Assembly: GCA_936440205.1 (NCBI GenBank)
Contig: OW387145.1
Span: 12,771,396-12,835,395, forward strand
Source of the DNA: Lepidonotus clava
Lineage: Eukaryota > Annelida > Polychaeta > Phyllodocida > Polynoidae
DNA length: 64,000 nt
Reading direction: 5' to 3'
This document shows positions 52,580 through 64,000 of the stretch, piece after piece. Below the pieces are notes generated by a model, which saw only the letters and a list, made by a program, of their open reading frames with translations, did not search any database and had not been told where the DNA came from. The stretch's first letter is position 1, and the number at the start of each line of letters is the position of its first letter. The translations under genes and the position numbers were made by a program.

Positions 52580-55500
52580 CTGCAAACAGAATAAGGTAGA
52601 AGACTTATGAATGACAACCCATATGCATTTTTTTCTGGAAAAAGCAAGTTAATACATCGGTTGATTAGAGGCGGTATTACCCTATTTGTTTTTGATTTGC
52701 GTTGGGGCATTTTCATTTGTGCTTTTGCCAACACGGATAACAAACGCGAATCCCACACTGAATCTAAAGTGCAGTAATTATACTAAAAAAAAAGGTTTGC
52801 TTTTACATTTGCATCGACACACACGTCAGTATTCTTGCTTGGCACATGCTATTTTGTAAACATGTTGGTAAAAGTACTAATTGTGATTCGCGATGGGCAA
52901 ATACATACAGACGCGAGTTTTAAGAAAAATAATACAAAGGGTAATATATCATCTTGAAGTAGTTTCGGTGAGAAAATGTGAACAATCTATGTAGGGTTCA
53001 TATGAATGTATTGATTTCCTCTTGCGCTAGTCGTGCATTTTGCCTACGGGTATTGTAATACAGCATTAAGTGACACCAATTAACTACTTCGTACTTTAGC
53101 GTGTTAAAGGGAGCCAAAACCAATATAATTGAAAAAAATTTCGAAACTGAGATAAATATAGAAATAAATGCTAGATGAGTCCAGTTATTAGGTCAGTGGT
53201 GAAGTATTACATGTGAAAACTAGCTTAAACTGAAGTAGAATGCCCCAAAAGATGATAATATTTGCATTTGTTTGTAAACAAACCCTATTTTTGCGGATCC
53301 ACATTAATTGATTTGAGCAAGAAAAACATGTTTTTAATGATCTTTTACCATATTTCTACCAATTTAGATTATAACATAGGCCAGGAATAGGCTCAAGGAA
53401 TGAATTTCTATGATTATTTGAGTTTGGAAAATGTCATTGATTTTATTGGTTTTGGCTCCCTCTAATATAGTTTGGGCGCAACCTACCATGCCAAACTTAA
53501 ACTATTTACTAACAGCTGTGCATTATGTGCAATTGCAATTGCCTCATGGGGAACTTACCTCCTGATCTCCATTCTCTTTCAAAAAGGTCTCGAAGGTTTT
53601 CATCGTCCAACCTTTTCCATTTTTATAATTTTTCTCTGCGATTCCTTCTTGAATAAACTTGACCCACTTACTACGTTGGTAGGTCGTCTGTTTCATGCTG
53701 TAAAACAACGTTTAGATGCATCAATTGGTGCATGCAGGGACAGTGATAAATCTCATCGAATTTAAAGGTTTAAAGGGACCCAAAACCAATATAATTGACA
53801 ACATTTTAAAAACTCATGTAAGTATAGAAATATGTTAGATGAGTCTAGTTAAGGTCAGTGGTAAAGTATTAGCTGTGAAAACTAGCTCAAACTGAAGTAA
53901 AAGTTTGTGAGGGATTGTAATATTTTCATTTGTTTGTAAACAAACCACGTTTTTGCGGATTCACATTAATTGAGTTAAGCAAGGAAAACATTTTTTTGAT
54001 GATTCTCTTCCATATTTCATGGTTTAGGTTTTAACATTGGCCAGAAATAGGCTCAAGGAATGGAATTCCATGATTATTTGAATTAGAAAATTTTTGTTGA
54101 ATTTATTGGTTTTAGCTCCCTTTAACTTCTGTTAGAAAGCTGGTACCTATTTTAGAACGTCAAATGGAACTCCTTAAGATAGGGATCAGGTGCATTGCAA
54201 TCAGTATTTGTTGTAATAACTGTTTACTAGCTTTCAAATAACTGCAGTTTAGAAACAAATTCGTGCTTTGTTACTTCAATATATGAGTTTTCAGAAGCAC
54301 GCTTTATTTAGGCTTAGGCCTACTCACCTTGGGTCATACGACTTAACGCTGCAGTTGAATACGTATCCCATTGCATCATCAAAGGTAAAGTCTCTGTTGA
54401 TTCTGAAACAGAAATAAGAATGAGTAATAAGAAGAAAAAGAGGAAGATTGTTACAATGTATTCTTTCTATAAAACCTCTGATCTGGTAAGTTGATTAGTT
54501 GGTGGCTGACTTGTGGAACTTTCTTCAGACAATCAAAATCCGCAACAATAAAAATATAGGTGTATCTTCTTGTCATTGATAAGTTGTTAGCAACACCCTC
54601 ATATGACTAAAATTCATTAATGCATTAGCTGCCAAGATAATAAGGAGGGCTGCTATCACATTTTCACCATCATTGGCCCCAGACGTGTGTGTGGCTGACA
54701 ACGTTATTTATCGAAAACAGGCTTAAGAGAAGAACGGATGCTCTGATTGTGATTTCTTAAAATTTCAGTTTTGTAGAGATTTCTCATAGCATTCAAAATA
54801 ATGAAACTAAGCACGTCAACATGCGATATTAAATAAGAGATTCTGGTCGCACCAATAATATTATGTTATATGGTCAGACTATAGATACACGTGTACCTTT
54901 AATATTGTCTTTTAAATGTAGAGACCTCAGAGCATCCTTTCCCCTGAACGGGTCACAGGTTGTATTGTCTCCTCAATGGTGGCTAATGAAAAACCTTGTG
55001 AATATCAAAGCAATCAGTTAGTATAGTTCCTTCAGGTATTAACTGGATAAGTTAAAGACCTGGTTTTTAGGAATATAGGTTCAGGCGGAAAAGATTTAAA
55101 AAGAAGAGGAAACCTTATGGACTCAAGAAGAAAGGAATACAACATTATACTTTAAGTAACTGATAAGGCTACATCCAGCAAGCCCCAATCCAAAGCAGAA
55201 TGAGGATCAACTGATAGTGTAGTCATGTCACCAAATACTGTGTAAAGTAGTAATTCTCACCCATAGGAGTAGACCTTGCATGTTTTTTTATTAGGGAAAT
55301 ATGGTTCCATTAAACACATATCCCATCCACCATCGGTAGGTTTTCCCATCCGAGCTGTCCGTGGACACTCATACTGCTTTTCCTTGATATACCTAGGGAT
55401 TTAACATAGGATAAGTTACCCTAAAAATACACCTGGAGAAAAGTACTGTTCAGAATACATTACAAAAAATGTATAAATTTGTGCATACATCTTATCGTGC

Positions 55501-55794
55501 ATAATAATATACAATAAACACAGTACCTTATGGTCTTTTTCAGACTTTCTCATTCTGGTTATTGATTTTTGTATATCAACATAGATTAATGATTTTCTTT
55601 CTATTAAACCGGTACTACTAAAAAAGTATGCATCTGTAACACAATGTAAAAAAAAACAACGGAATATCGACATCATAAAAATGGGAAGCGAAGAATTACC
55701 TATCAAAATCTTCTTCAGTAAAATGTCTGGCAGAGGCTGGGAACTCGGAAATAGATCTAAGGTCAGGGATGTCCTTGGCAGAAAAGGTGTATTT
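52298..55794 (-). CDS. METTL24-like (Methyltransf_22) methyltransferase, 3' five exons; 5' end not found
   Basis: Reading leftward, exons are 55794-55700, 55392-55261, 54402-54328, 53697-53559 and 52579-52298, with intron phases 2, 2, 2 and 0 and good GT-AG sites throughout. They join to 240 residues in one open frame. The sequence shows the marks of the METTL24/FkbM-like family: GGWDMCL and a pair of cysteines, CKVYSYGINRDFTFDDAMG at the SAM-binding loop, SVKSYDPS with the acidic residue of motif II, then IDYLKFDIEYAEWKVIPNM and VKQIGLEIH. Known family members are predicted membrane-anchored methyltransferases of unknown substrate. An N-terminal anchor exon is expected, but none could be supported between 55795 and the LTR element at 57508. 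The gene converges on lectin gene 2. Confidence 0.85.
53108..53461. mobile_element. TTAA MITE copy 1, intron of the methyltransferase gene
   Basis: TTAA, AGGGAGCCAAAACCAATA ... TATTGGTTTTGGCTCCCT, CTAA. 354 bp, non-coding. Confidence 0.85.
53559..53697 (-). CDS. Methyltransferase gene exon flanked by two TTAA MITEs
   Basis: 139 nt, acceptor TTTACAG, donor GAG|gtaagt. Encodes MKQTTYQRSKWVKFI... to GWTMKTFETFLKENGDQE, the WTM-TL/F segment of the family. Each flanking intron holds one copy of the same 350-bp MITE. Confidence 0.87.
53774..54121. mobile_element. TTAA MITE copy 2, next intron
   Basis: TTAA, AGGGACCCAAAACCAATA ... TATTGGTTTTAGCTCCCT, TTAA. 348 bp, same orientation as copy 1. Confidence 0.87.
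54328..54402 (-). CDS. Methyltransferase gene exon with SAM-binding loop
   Basis: 75 nt, acceptor TTTCAG, donor AG|gtgagt. Encodes INRDFTFDDAMGYVFNCSV and KSYDP. Confidence 0.85.
55261..55392 (-). CDS. Methyltransferase gene exon with WDMC motif
   Basis: 132 nt, acceptor CCCTAG, donor GG|gtgaga. Encodes YIKEKQYECPRTARMG, GGWDMCLMEPYFPN and CKVYSY, then the first two bases of the SAM-loop glycine. Confidence 0.85.
55700..55794 (-). CDS. Methyltransferase gene, most upstream exon seen
   Basis: 95 nt, acceptor CCTCAG, donor AG|gtaatt. Encodes KYTFSAKDIPDLRSIS... to HFTEEDFD plus two bases. It starts in phase 0, so an upstream exon ending on a whole codon is expected. Confidence 0.75.
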
Positions 55795-57269
55795 CTGAGG
55801 AAAGATAAATCATAATTGAATGAGTAACCATATAAATGAACGAGTGAGAATATCTTCTTGGTATCACAATCTATACAGTTTATTTTTAGACTCGAGTTCA
55901 ACTACTCCAAGTTTTGGCAATAGGCCTGTGGTCTAAAAAAATTATATTTGATGGATACACAGTCGCAGACTGCATCATGTTTAATTTTTGTTACGTTTCT
56001 CGTAATAAATTACCTTCATATTTTTCCTTTCTATTCTACTTTGACTTTTTTTCGGGACAAACCCTTTTGAGATTTGGGGAGGGGGGGGGGGGGCAAACCC
56101 TTCCTGCGACAAAGCAGAATCTCAATTTTGATTGGTTGGAAATGTCAGTCATATCATCCTATGCAAATCCATTTTGTTGTTAAAATACATGATTTGTAAT
56201 ATCCAACTTAAATATAATAGCTCTATCCATTGATATTAATCATCCTGCAATATGTTGGAAAGAACTTGTGGTGGTGGACAGGGATGTGAAAAAAACATTC
56301 TTAACTTTTCACTATTCAAACAAGGATAACTTGCGTAATACTGAATATAAGAGCATGTAATTTTCTATCTGCTTTGACAACATTCATTTGGGAGTCTAAG
56401 GTATAGATTCTTCTCGATTTCAAGTGTGAATTCTAAAAGCAAATATTTGAATTACCTGTGCTTTATCATTTCATTGAAAGTCTGCCCTTTTGCATTTTTG
56501 GCCCTATATTTGGGTTGTGTTGATATTCCGATGTGGCTCGCCTTATACACTCAATGAAGGGTCCCAAAGGGTCATCATACCAAATGAAGTGATAAGATAT
56601 TTGTTGTGAAAGAGTAAAGTCTATATCCTTTGCTTTTTAATTATATTGGAGTCCACTGAACCATTTGTGGGAATAAATTGAAGGTCACTCTGGCGTATGC
56701 CCAAACGTGGAGGGTAATAATTAGACCCTGGTCCATGATTGCACAACAGCTAACACTTTCTTAATATGATGTTCTTCAAGTTCTTCTCAACATGGAGATG
56801 AGCATTCTTCAATTCTATATAAATCCCAAAGCCATTATTTCATGAGCCAAATCCTCTATTCATTCAAAATTGTACCCTACACAGTGAGCCCCTTGGTTTT
56901 CCTTGATTTATTTTCATCTAAAGGCATCCTATGGACCATGAATGAAGAGGGTTCCAAATAATTTAAGTATGTGAACAATGTCTAACTACGCGATTTGAGC
57001 TTAATTTACAAAAATTGAAATGTGTTTTTTTTCTTTCGTTCTCAAGAAAGACGTAAGGTATGAGAACATTGTCATATGTGTTATCCCCACCCTACTCTTT
57101 TTAAAGAAGGGCGAAAGATTTTTTATGTGCAGGGCACAAGGTTATTGATATCCCTATTTGGGCCTCATGGAGATGGATTGAGTGTGAATCTCAGCCGAAC
57201 ATGAAGTAAAAACTCTACCTCTGTTCCATACCGATGCACCCCACCACATATAAAGGTGTTCTCATTTAA
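55795..57269. other. 5' side of the methyltransferase gene, no exon supported
   Basis: Contains the diverged arm of the 3.6-kb element at about 56830-57080. No upstream coding exon with good splice sites was found. Confidence 0.4.
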
Positions 57270-57507
57270 ACTGAATCACCAAGTCAGAATGTTATTAAAA
57301 CATTATTTTTGGTGAGGTTAGGATGAAACAAAAACAGAACATTATAAGAAAATTCTGTTTAGGTTAAATAACATAATCAGAATGTTATAATAACGTTGCA
57401 GTGCAACGTCGCAGCAGTATGTTGCAGCAACGTTATTGGGAGCCATCAAATAACGTAACAAGAACCAATACAGCACCAAACAGAACATTGCTGCAACGTT
57501 ATAATAA
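57270..57507. repeat. AACGTT-rich repeat fragment at the LTR element junction
   Basis: Shares GGGAGCCATCAAATAA and AACGT words with the 1502-3052 element. The LTR element begins directly after it. Confidence 0.55.
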
Positions 57508-58497
57508 TGTGATGAATGCCTATTCATCCAATATGTAAAGAAACCATAGCGAGAAAAGTAAGGTAATATGACAAAAGTATATATGTTAAATAGAGGAACG
57601 AAAGTGTAAAGGAACGAAAATGTAAAAAGGCCCGAAAATATAAAAAGGAATGAAAATGTAAAGGAACGAAAGTGTAAAGTACCGAAAACCGAAAGGTCCC
57701 GAGAAATGTAAACCGGAAGTGATATGTAAACCGGAAGCGATATGTAAACCGGAAGTGACGTCAATTGTAACCATGTGACCAAAAGCAGCCAATCAGGGCT
57801 AACCTCTAGAGTATATAAAGGGGCGGTGAGGCCCGAATAAATGAGTTCTTTCACAGTTCTCCTTGTGTCCACACGTGTCTTCTTCCCTTAAACAACCGCT
57901 GAGATGAGCTGATACGAGTTAATTAACTACAAGTTCGAGCAAAATAGTAGAAGTTCGAGGTAATTAGGCGAAACTTAGGGCAGGGGCCCGAAGGCCCGAG
58001 GAACGAAAGTGAGGCCCGCAGGACCGAAGTAGGGCACGAAAGCCCGGAACCGGCCCGGATTGAGGAACGGAAACGCAGGCCCGGAATGGCACGAAGGTCC
58101 GTTACCCGGCACGGAGACCCGGAATCCAGGGGAACGACGGCGCGACTGGCTCGGCCCCACGCTACCAAACAATAGGCAACCGTCGGCCCGACAACCCCGT
58201 GGACCGGAGCCCGGAGTGGATCGCCCTATCGAAGTGAATACCGGCATTGGAGATAGCGAAACGATCCGCGACCCCTCCCTACCCCTACCATATTTTCCCT
58301 TCCCCGCAGTCCTCCGTACGACACCGAGCACCGATTCCCAACCGACTCGCTCAAACCCCCTCGTGCGCGAGGCACGACTCTAAAAACATCACATCTCAGT
58401 TTCTTGCCCGGATTCTCTGTCCGTCCGAGACCCGAAACAATTCCCATGTCCATCTGCTGTAGGACTCGGAAACCCCGACCTACCAGGGAACGTCACA
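57508..58497 (+). repeat. 5' LTR with TATA box and AATAAA
   Basis: Starts TGTGATGAATGC, ends ACGTCACA. TATATAAA (57812-57819) and AATAAA (57836-57841) lie close together, with a CCAAT box just before. Upstream are about five GGAACGAAAGTGTAAA-like repeats and three ACCGGAAGTG-like repeats ending in TGACGTCA. It matches the solo LTR at 35866-36889 in order of parts. Confidence 0.9.
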
Positions 58498-58569
58498 CTG
58501 GTGGCAGCGGTGGTGCTGAATTAGCACATACAGACTTGTGGATACTGAGTGTTTCGTTGAGATTGGGCG

Positions 58570-59520
58570 CTCATGGCGACAGCTGCGGTCTTCGATCAGA
58601 TGGATTCTGACATCGCCTTCAAGGAAGGTGGGGAGGAGAAGGGAAGTACGAAACCCGAAATCAAAGGGGAGGACACGACCATCATGGATAGGCGATTCAA
58701 CTTCATGGGAACGTCCACCCCGACGGATGAGCAGAATGCGCGGACCCAACAACAGCAGACCGGCCAGGCAGGAGGGAGTCTAAAAAAGTTTAGTTTGAGA
58801 CCAGAAAAATACGATGGAAAGCCGGACTTCGAGGGATGGATCAACCAATTCGAGGAGTATGCAGACTTGGGACGATGGACGACCGAGGAAAAGGCGGCGA
58901 TGCTCTTTCTTTCGCTGACAGGAACGGCACGAATGTACTTTGTCGGACTCCCGGATAGGGAATGACTCCGTTACCCGGCGAGAGTGGAGGCGTTGCGCCA
59001 AAGGTTCGGACAGGAAAAGGACACGTGCAATGCTCTGCAGGAATTGGCGGGATTGAAACGTGTGAAGAACCAAACAGCGAAGGAGTTGGCCGATAACGCC
59101 CGGCGATTGGCGTCGAGGGCCTACTTCTCCAATGACTACGCCAGTCAGGAAAAAGTGGCATTACACGCGTTCCAGGCTGCAGTAGGGGAAGACCTTCAAC
59201 TAAAGTGCGCAGAAAAAGGATGTAAGACGCTAGAAGAGGCGGTAGAGGTGGTAGAGATACAGGAACGATACTCGCGCCGCCTTTTACGGGCAGTGAAGCC
59301 CGAGGAGGACGCCAACGCCCAAATCACGGCCTTAAACGGGAAACTTGAGGAAATGATGAAGGAATTGGCAGAAGAACGAGAAGCCAGGAGGCAGTCAGCA
59401 GCCCGGAGAGAGGCGTGTAAAAAGAGAAAGGAGGATATGGAATGTCACCAATGTCACCAGAAAGGCCATTTCTTGAGGGATTGCTCTCAGCGTCAGGGAA
59501 ACGGACAGTCGCTGTCGCAG
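58570..59520 (+). pseudogene. gag region of the gypsy element
   Basis: Encodes a capsid-like region (FEGWINQFEEYADLGRW) and, near its end, a CCHC zinc knuckle (CHQCHQKGHFLRDC), preceded by a charged coiled-coil-like stretch. Broken fossil. Confidence 0.85.
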
Positions 59521-62500
59521 TAAGCGCGGGGCCCCCTTCGGGCGCGGCGAGAGAAGTAGTAGGCATGGGTGAGTGTGGACTTTACGTGGCCGGAACGGTG
59601 GGAGAGAGTGTCGTCCGTTTTCTAGTTGATACCGGATCCATGATCAGTTTACTATCGGACCGTCTTTGGAGAGAGTGGGGACGGAAATGGGAAGACCTGG
59701 ACGGATATGAAGGACGCCTCTGCTCAGTGGATGGTAGTCCGCTGCGATGTTACGGATGCACGAATCTGTCGGTAAAATTGGGAACACGCGTGCTACAGTG
59801 GACGTTTATGGTAGCAGACATCGGCAGAGACGAAGGAATCCTCGGAAACGATTTCGCGGTGAAATACCGACTAACAGTTAAGCCCCACGCGAGTGCTGTC
59901 TTCCTGCCCGCCGAAGGAGGGGGAGAGGGGGAACAAATCCCGGGAGTGGAACGAAGAACGGATGGGATTCGGGCAGTCACCGTCGGAGGACAGATCGTGA
60001 GAATCGAGGAAACGACGGAGATACCCCCACTCCAGGTGACCCGAGTAACAATAGTAGCGAGAGCAAACATGGGACAAAGTGGACAGCTGGCTGTCATTAC
60101 CGGCAATGGATTACCGATGGGACTGGAAGTGATCCCAGGAGCGGTAACGATGGGAGAGGAGAATAAAGTTTGGGTGGCCAACCGAGGGACCGAGAGCACG
60201 AGGCTAGAGACCGGCAGTGTCCTTGGAGAAGCCACCTTCGTACAGGAGGTACGAGGTACGAGAGAAGACGTAAAAGAAGCACCCGGAGTGCTCACCGAAA
60301 TGATAGAGGAGGCTAAGAAAGGCCTGACCACGGAAGAAAGCTGAGAACTGGAGAAAGCCATCATGGCCCGGGAACAGATGTTTGCGACCTCGAAACACGA
60401 GTTAGGACGAACAAATTTAGTACAACATCGGATCAGTACAGGGGATCAGATGCCGATCAAGCAAAGGGTCAGACGGTATCCAGCCACCAGGAGGGAGGAG
60501 GAGCGAGCACTGGTGGAGGATATGTTAAATCTGGGAATCATCCAGGAAAGTGGAAGCGCATGGAGTAGCCCGACCGTCTTGGTGAAAAAGAAGGACGGAG
60601 GAACGAGATTCTGCATTGATTATCGGAAACTGAATCAGGCTACGAAAGTGGATGCCTATCCGCTTCCCTGGATAGAAGACAGCCTCAACACCTTGGGCGG
60701 GAGCCTATTCTTCTGTAGTCTAGACCTCGCAAGTGGATATTGGCAGGTAGAAATGGCACCCGAGGACCGAGAAAAGACGGCCTTCGTGACTCAAGGAGGG
60801 TTATATGAGTTTAAAGTGATGCCATTCGGGCTAGTGAACGCCCCGGCCACCTTCGAGTGACTCATGGAGAGAATCCTCAGGGGAATTGTGTGGGAGGAGT
60901 GTCTGGTATACCTGGATGACATATTGGTATTCGGACCAACGTTCGAAGTGACTCTGGAAAGATTGGTACGGGTTCTGGACCGACTGAACGCTGCAGGACT
61001 GAAGCTGAAGGCACGAAAATGCAGGTTGTTCCAGAAGAAGATTTCGTTCTTGGGGCACGTCGTCTCATTAAACGGGATCGAACCCGACCCCTAAAAGTGT
61101 CGGCAAGTAACCGAGTGGCCGGTCCCTCGGGACCTCCACGAGGTACGAGCCTTTGTGGGATTGTGTTCGTACTATAGGAGACACGTGAACGGTTTCACGG
61201 AATTGGCTGCCCCTTTGTATGAACTAGCGACGAAAGAGGAGCCTTTCGTGTGGAGTACGAGACGACAAGAGGCATTTGATGCCATGAAGAGGGCGTTGAC
61301 TGAAGCCCCGGTATTGGGATTCCCGGAGGAGGAAGGACAGTGGTGGCTTGACACAGATGCCAGTGACGTGGGGACGGGAGCCGTGCTATCAGAGGAGCAG
61401 AAAGGGGTGGAACGGGTGATAGCCTACACGAGCAAGACCCTAGAGTCGAACGAACGAAAGTATTGCACCACGCGGAAAGAAATATTAGCGGTGGTGCGGG
61501 CGTTGAAACATTTTCGGTGCTACATCTACGGTCAACACGTCATTGTCCGATCGGATAATAGCGCAGTTAGTTGGCTACAAAGGAGTAAGGAACCGATGGG
61601 GCAGGCCGCCCGGTGGATTGAAATTATCGACTCGCATGACGTGTCGTTCCAACACCGACCGGGCAGGAAGCATGGGAACGCCGACGCGTTGTCCCGGTAC
61701 CCGTGTAAGCAGTGTGGGGAAGAACACGAGGGTACCAAGAGAGTGAGAGTAGTGACGCGGGCCTGGGGGTATGAGCCCGGATGGTCCCCGCAGGAGATGA
61801 AAGCAGCACAGAGGAGGGATCGAGATATGGGACCGATTATCGCACGGATGGAAGAGGATGCGGACCGGCCAGGTTGGGAGGTCGTATCTCCGGAATCCCG
61901 AGAAACGAAGATCCTTTGGAGGCAATGGGAAAGACTGAGCCTACTGGATGACGTGCTGCATCGGAAGTATTGGGAATTGGAAGGACAGGGTTGGAGGAAC
62001 CAACTGGTCGTCCCGAGAGGGAAACGAGCCGAATTGGTAAGAGAATACCATGGAGGAGCGGCAGGAGCGCACCTGGGAGTCGCCAGAACGACGGCCCTGT
62101 TGGAACAAGGGTTTTACTGGCCGGGACTCCGAGAGGACGTGCGGAAGGAATGTCGGGAATGTGACTGTGCGTTGCTCAAGAGGGGACGAGGACGTCGGGA
62201 GCCGTTGCATGAGTACATAGTAGGAGAACCGATGGAACGATTGGCCATGGATGTTTAGGGCCCGTACCCAGTCACGAAACGAGGGAACAAGTACTGCCTG
62301 ATGGTGGGGTGCTATTTCACCAAGTGGCTGGAGTGCTTCCCGATCCAGGATCAGAAGGCAGTCACGGTGGCAGACAAGCTAGTCGAAGAAGTGGTAGCTC
62401 GGTACGGCGCGTTTCGGGAACTACACTCGGATCAGGGCACGAATTTCGAGTCCGAGGTGGTGGCCCAGGTCTGAGCGATGTTTGGAATTGACAAGATGCG

Positions 62501-63110
62501 GACAACGCAGTACCATCCCTGGAGTGACAGATACATAGAACGAAGTTTTCGTACTTTGGGATGCTGTTTGAAAGCCAGCTGCCGGGCGACGGGCCGGGAA
62601 TGGGACGAGAAGGTTCCGCTCGTGATGATGAGCTATAGGGCAACGCCGCAGGCCAGCACGGGAGTGACACCGAATATGATGATGCTGGGACGACAGACCA
62701 TGATGCCGCGGCAAGCAATATATGGGAGACCTCTAGGACCGGAGGAGGAACCTCGACGGGTGGGCGACTATGTTGAAAGCCTGGAGAAAGGGCTAGTCGC
62801 GGCCTATCGGGAGGCCCGGGCAGGGCTGAAACGAGCCGCCATTCATCAGAAACACGAGTACGAAGGGAAGGTGACTCGGCGGGAGTACCGCGCTTGAGAA
62901 CTGGTCTGGGTGCACGACACAGTAGTGGATAGGGACAAAGGAACGAAGTTGCGATTTCCATGGATAGGTCCCGCGCTGATCGTCAAGGTGCTTGACCGAG
63001 GACGGGTGGTAGTACGGAAGAAACGAGGAAAACCGGGGGGGGGGGGGGTGGTTCATGTGGACCGCCTGGAACCCTACCGAGGACACGCTGCGCCAGCTTG
63101 GATGGTAGCC
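59450..63110 (+). pseudogene. pol region of the gypsy element
   Basis: Domains by motif: aspartic protease (FLVDTGSMISLLS, about 59620), reverse transcriptase (RFCIDYRKLNQ, then YLDDILVFG near 60910), RNase H (DTDASDVGTGAVLSEEQ near 61350), integrase HHCC zinc finger (about 62040-62180), integrase core (HSDQGTNFESE near 62430) and a C-terminal VHVDRLEPY. Several breaks; treated as a fossil. Confidence 0.9.
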
Positions 63111-63139
63111 GACCAGCGAGGATGCGAGGCTGCACAATA

Positions 63140-64000
63140 AGATGCTTGGGGTGGGGCGTGCCGGACACGTGACGGAAGCGGGGCACCCCCTTTTTGTGAT
63201 AAATCGTTCCCCTGTCTCGATTCCGCAGGTGGGAGAGGACCGAGGGAACGACCAAAATAGGCGCTACACAAGAAGGCTTTGGCCAAAAAGGACTGATCAA
63301 CCTGGGGCCATTGAGTCGGGGAGGTGCGTTGACCACTACAGTAGGCGTGCAGGTCGTTAAGGCTGAAGAAAATTGCTACCTAGCTGTAGATTGGTTTTCT
63401 TGCGGATGTAATTTAGGTGGGAAATTCGGGGTTGGAACGAAAAACGGCGTTCTGGAGCCACGGCGGCCCGAATGCCCAAGTAGTCCCACGTAGCCGGTTT
63501 CCGGTCGGTCCGAAGAAACCACAGCGTGGAAAAAGATGGTTGGATTGCAACGAAAGACAGACCCAGCGGCAAGCTGACGAAGACTTTTGAAGTAATGCCA
63601 ACTTGGTTATACCGCGTTACAACGTCCCGGAGACCGGAGGAGAGTAGATGCGGCACTCTCGGGGCACCGGAGGAACGAACGGACGGTTGTAAGAGGCGAG
63701 GCCTGAAACTGGAGGGCTTTAAAGTAGGTCGTAAAAAGGAAGACATCAGAGGGAGGACGGGGTGGCGGCGAGAGGATAACAGCGACGAGCCCCTGTGTTC
63801 TCCGGGAAGTGTGCAGAAGCACTGAGAGAGCCGAGTGACTAGGCGAGGAGAGGCGGAAGAGATGAAAGGACCGAGGACGTCCGGTGGGGCAATAAAAGGC
63901 CTAAGAAGAAAAGCGCAGACGAAAACAGTGGCAAGGGCCGCGAGGTGAACAACAGGCGGGGCGGTAGCCGGCGGCGGGCCCCGAGGATCGGAAATAGTAG
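63140..64000 (+). other. 3' non-coding part of the gypsy element
   Basis: GC- and purine-rich sequence after the integrase end, with the same composition as the element interior. No LTR start was recognised. Confidence 0.5.

Larger units (their letters stand above)
57508..64000 (+). mobile_element. Ty3/gypsy (Metaviridae) LTR retrotransposon, degraded, cut by window edge
   Basis: A fossil element. It has a 5' LTR (57508-58497), a primer-binding-site-like TGGTGGCAGCGG from 58499, a gag region (about 58570-59520) and a pol region (about 59450-63110) in the order protease, reverse transcriptase, RNase H, integrase, which is the Ty3/gypsy order. Gag and pol lie in different frames with a short overlap, as in families that use frameshifting. 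The coding part is broken in about seven places. No 3' LTR is seen before 64000, so it lies outside the window or is missing. The clade within Ty3/gypsy is not resolved. Age: old enough for several breaks, yet all domains remain readable. Confidence 0.93.

Noticed and set aside
57342-58331. Minus-strand ORFs up to 176 codons over the 5' LTR
   Set aside because: Antisense readings of LTR repeats with no protein features.

Overview
This is eukaryotic DNA, most likely from a marine invertebrate. The genes are split by GT-AG introns, most of the sequence is AT-rich and non-coding, and it is packed with small inverted-repeat transposons (MITEs), tRNA-derived SINEs, microsatellites and an old Ty3/gypsy LTR element. 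The repeat styles (CAGTGGCGGATCCAG-type MITEs, GGGGCCTTCCATT-type MITEs, Tc1/pogo-like MITEs) occur in molluscs and other lophotrochozoans and in some deuterostomes. The phylum cannot be settled from this window alone.

Layout. 0-30 kb: no gene can be recognised with confidence. There are a few exon-like GC-rich islands (7.5-9.2 kb, 10.25-10.42 kb), a promoter-like GC island at 14.3-14.5 kb, and many transposon relics, including ACGTC-rich inverted-repeat elements (1.0-3.05 kb), a TTAA-flanked element with another element nested in it (19.7-21.1 kb), and CAG...CTG MITEs with 5-bp target duplications. 30.6-35.3 kb: a complete four-exon gene for a 264-residue protein with two ricin-B-type beta-trefoil domains. 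35.3-46.1 kb: a spacer filled by a solo LTR, a 3.6-kb element with inverted repeats over 600 bp long, a SINE and a pogo-like element carrying a minisatellite. 46.1-50.8 kb: a second four-exon beta-trefoil gene (263 residues), a tandem paralogue of the first with the same intron phases and two exons of identical length. 52.3-55.8 kb, minus strand: the last five exons of a METTL24-like (Methyltransf_22 family) methyltransferase. 57.5-64.0 kb: a degraded Ty3/gypsy element running off the right edge.

How the parts relate. The lectin-like genes arose by duplication at two levels: exons 1+2 repeat as exons 3+4 within each gene, and the whole gene is duplicated. Neither protein has a visible signal peptide, so both are probably intracellular. 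The methyltransferase gene runs convergently towards the second lectin gene and has no evident functional link to it. Most of the striking structure is in the mobile DNA: nested insertions, an insertion with its empty counterpart a few hundred bases away, and introns that carry the same pair of repeats in different arrangements.
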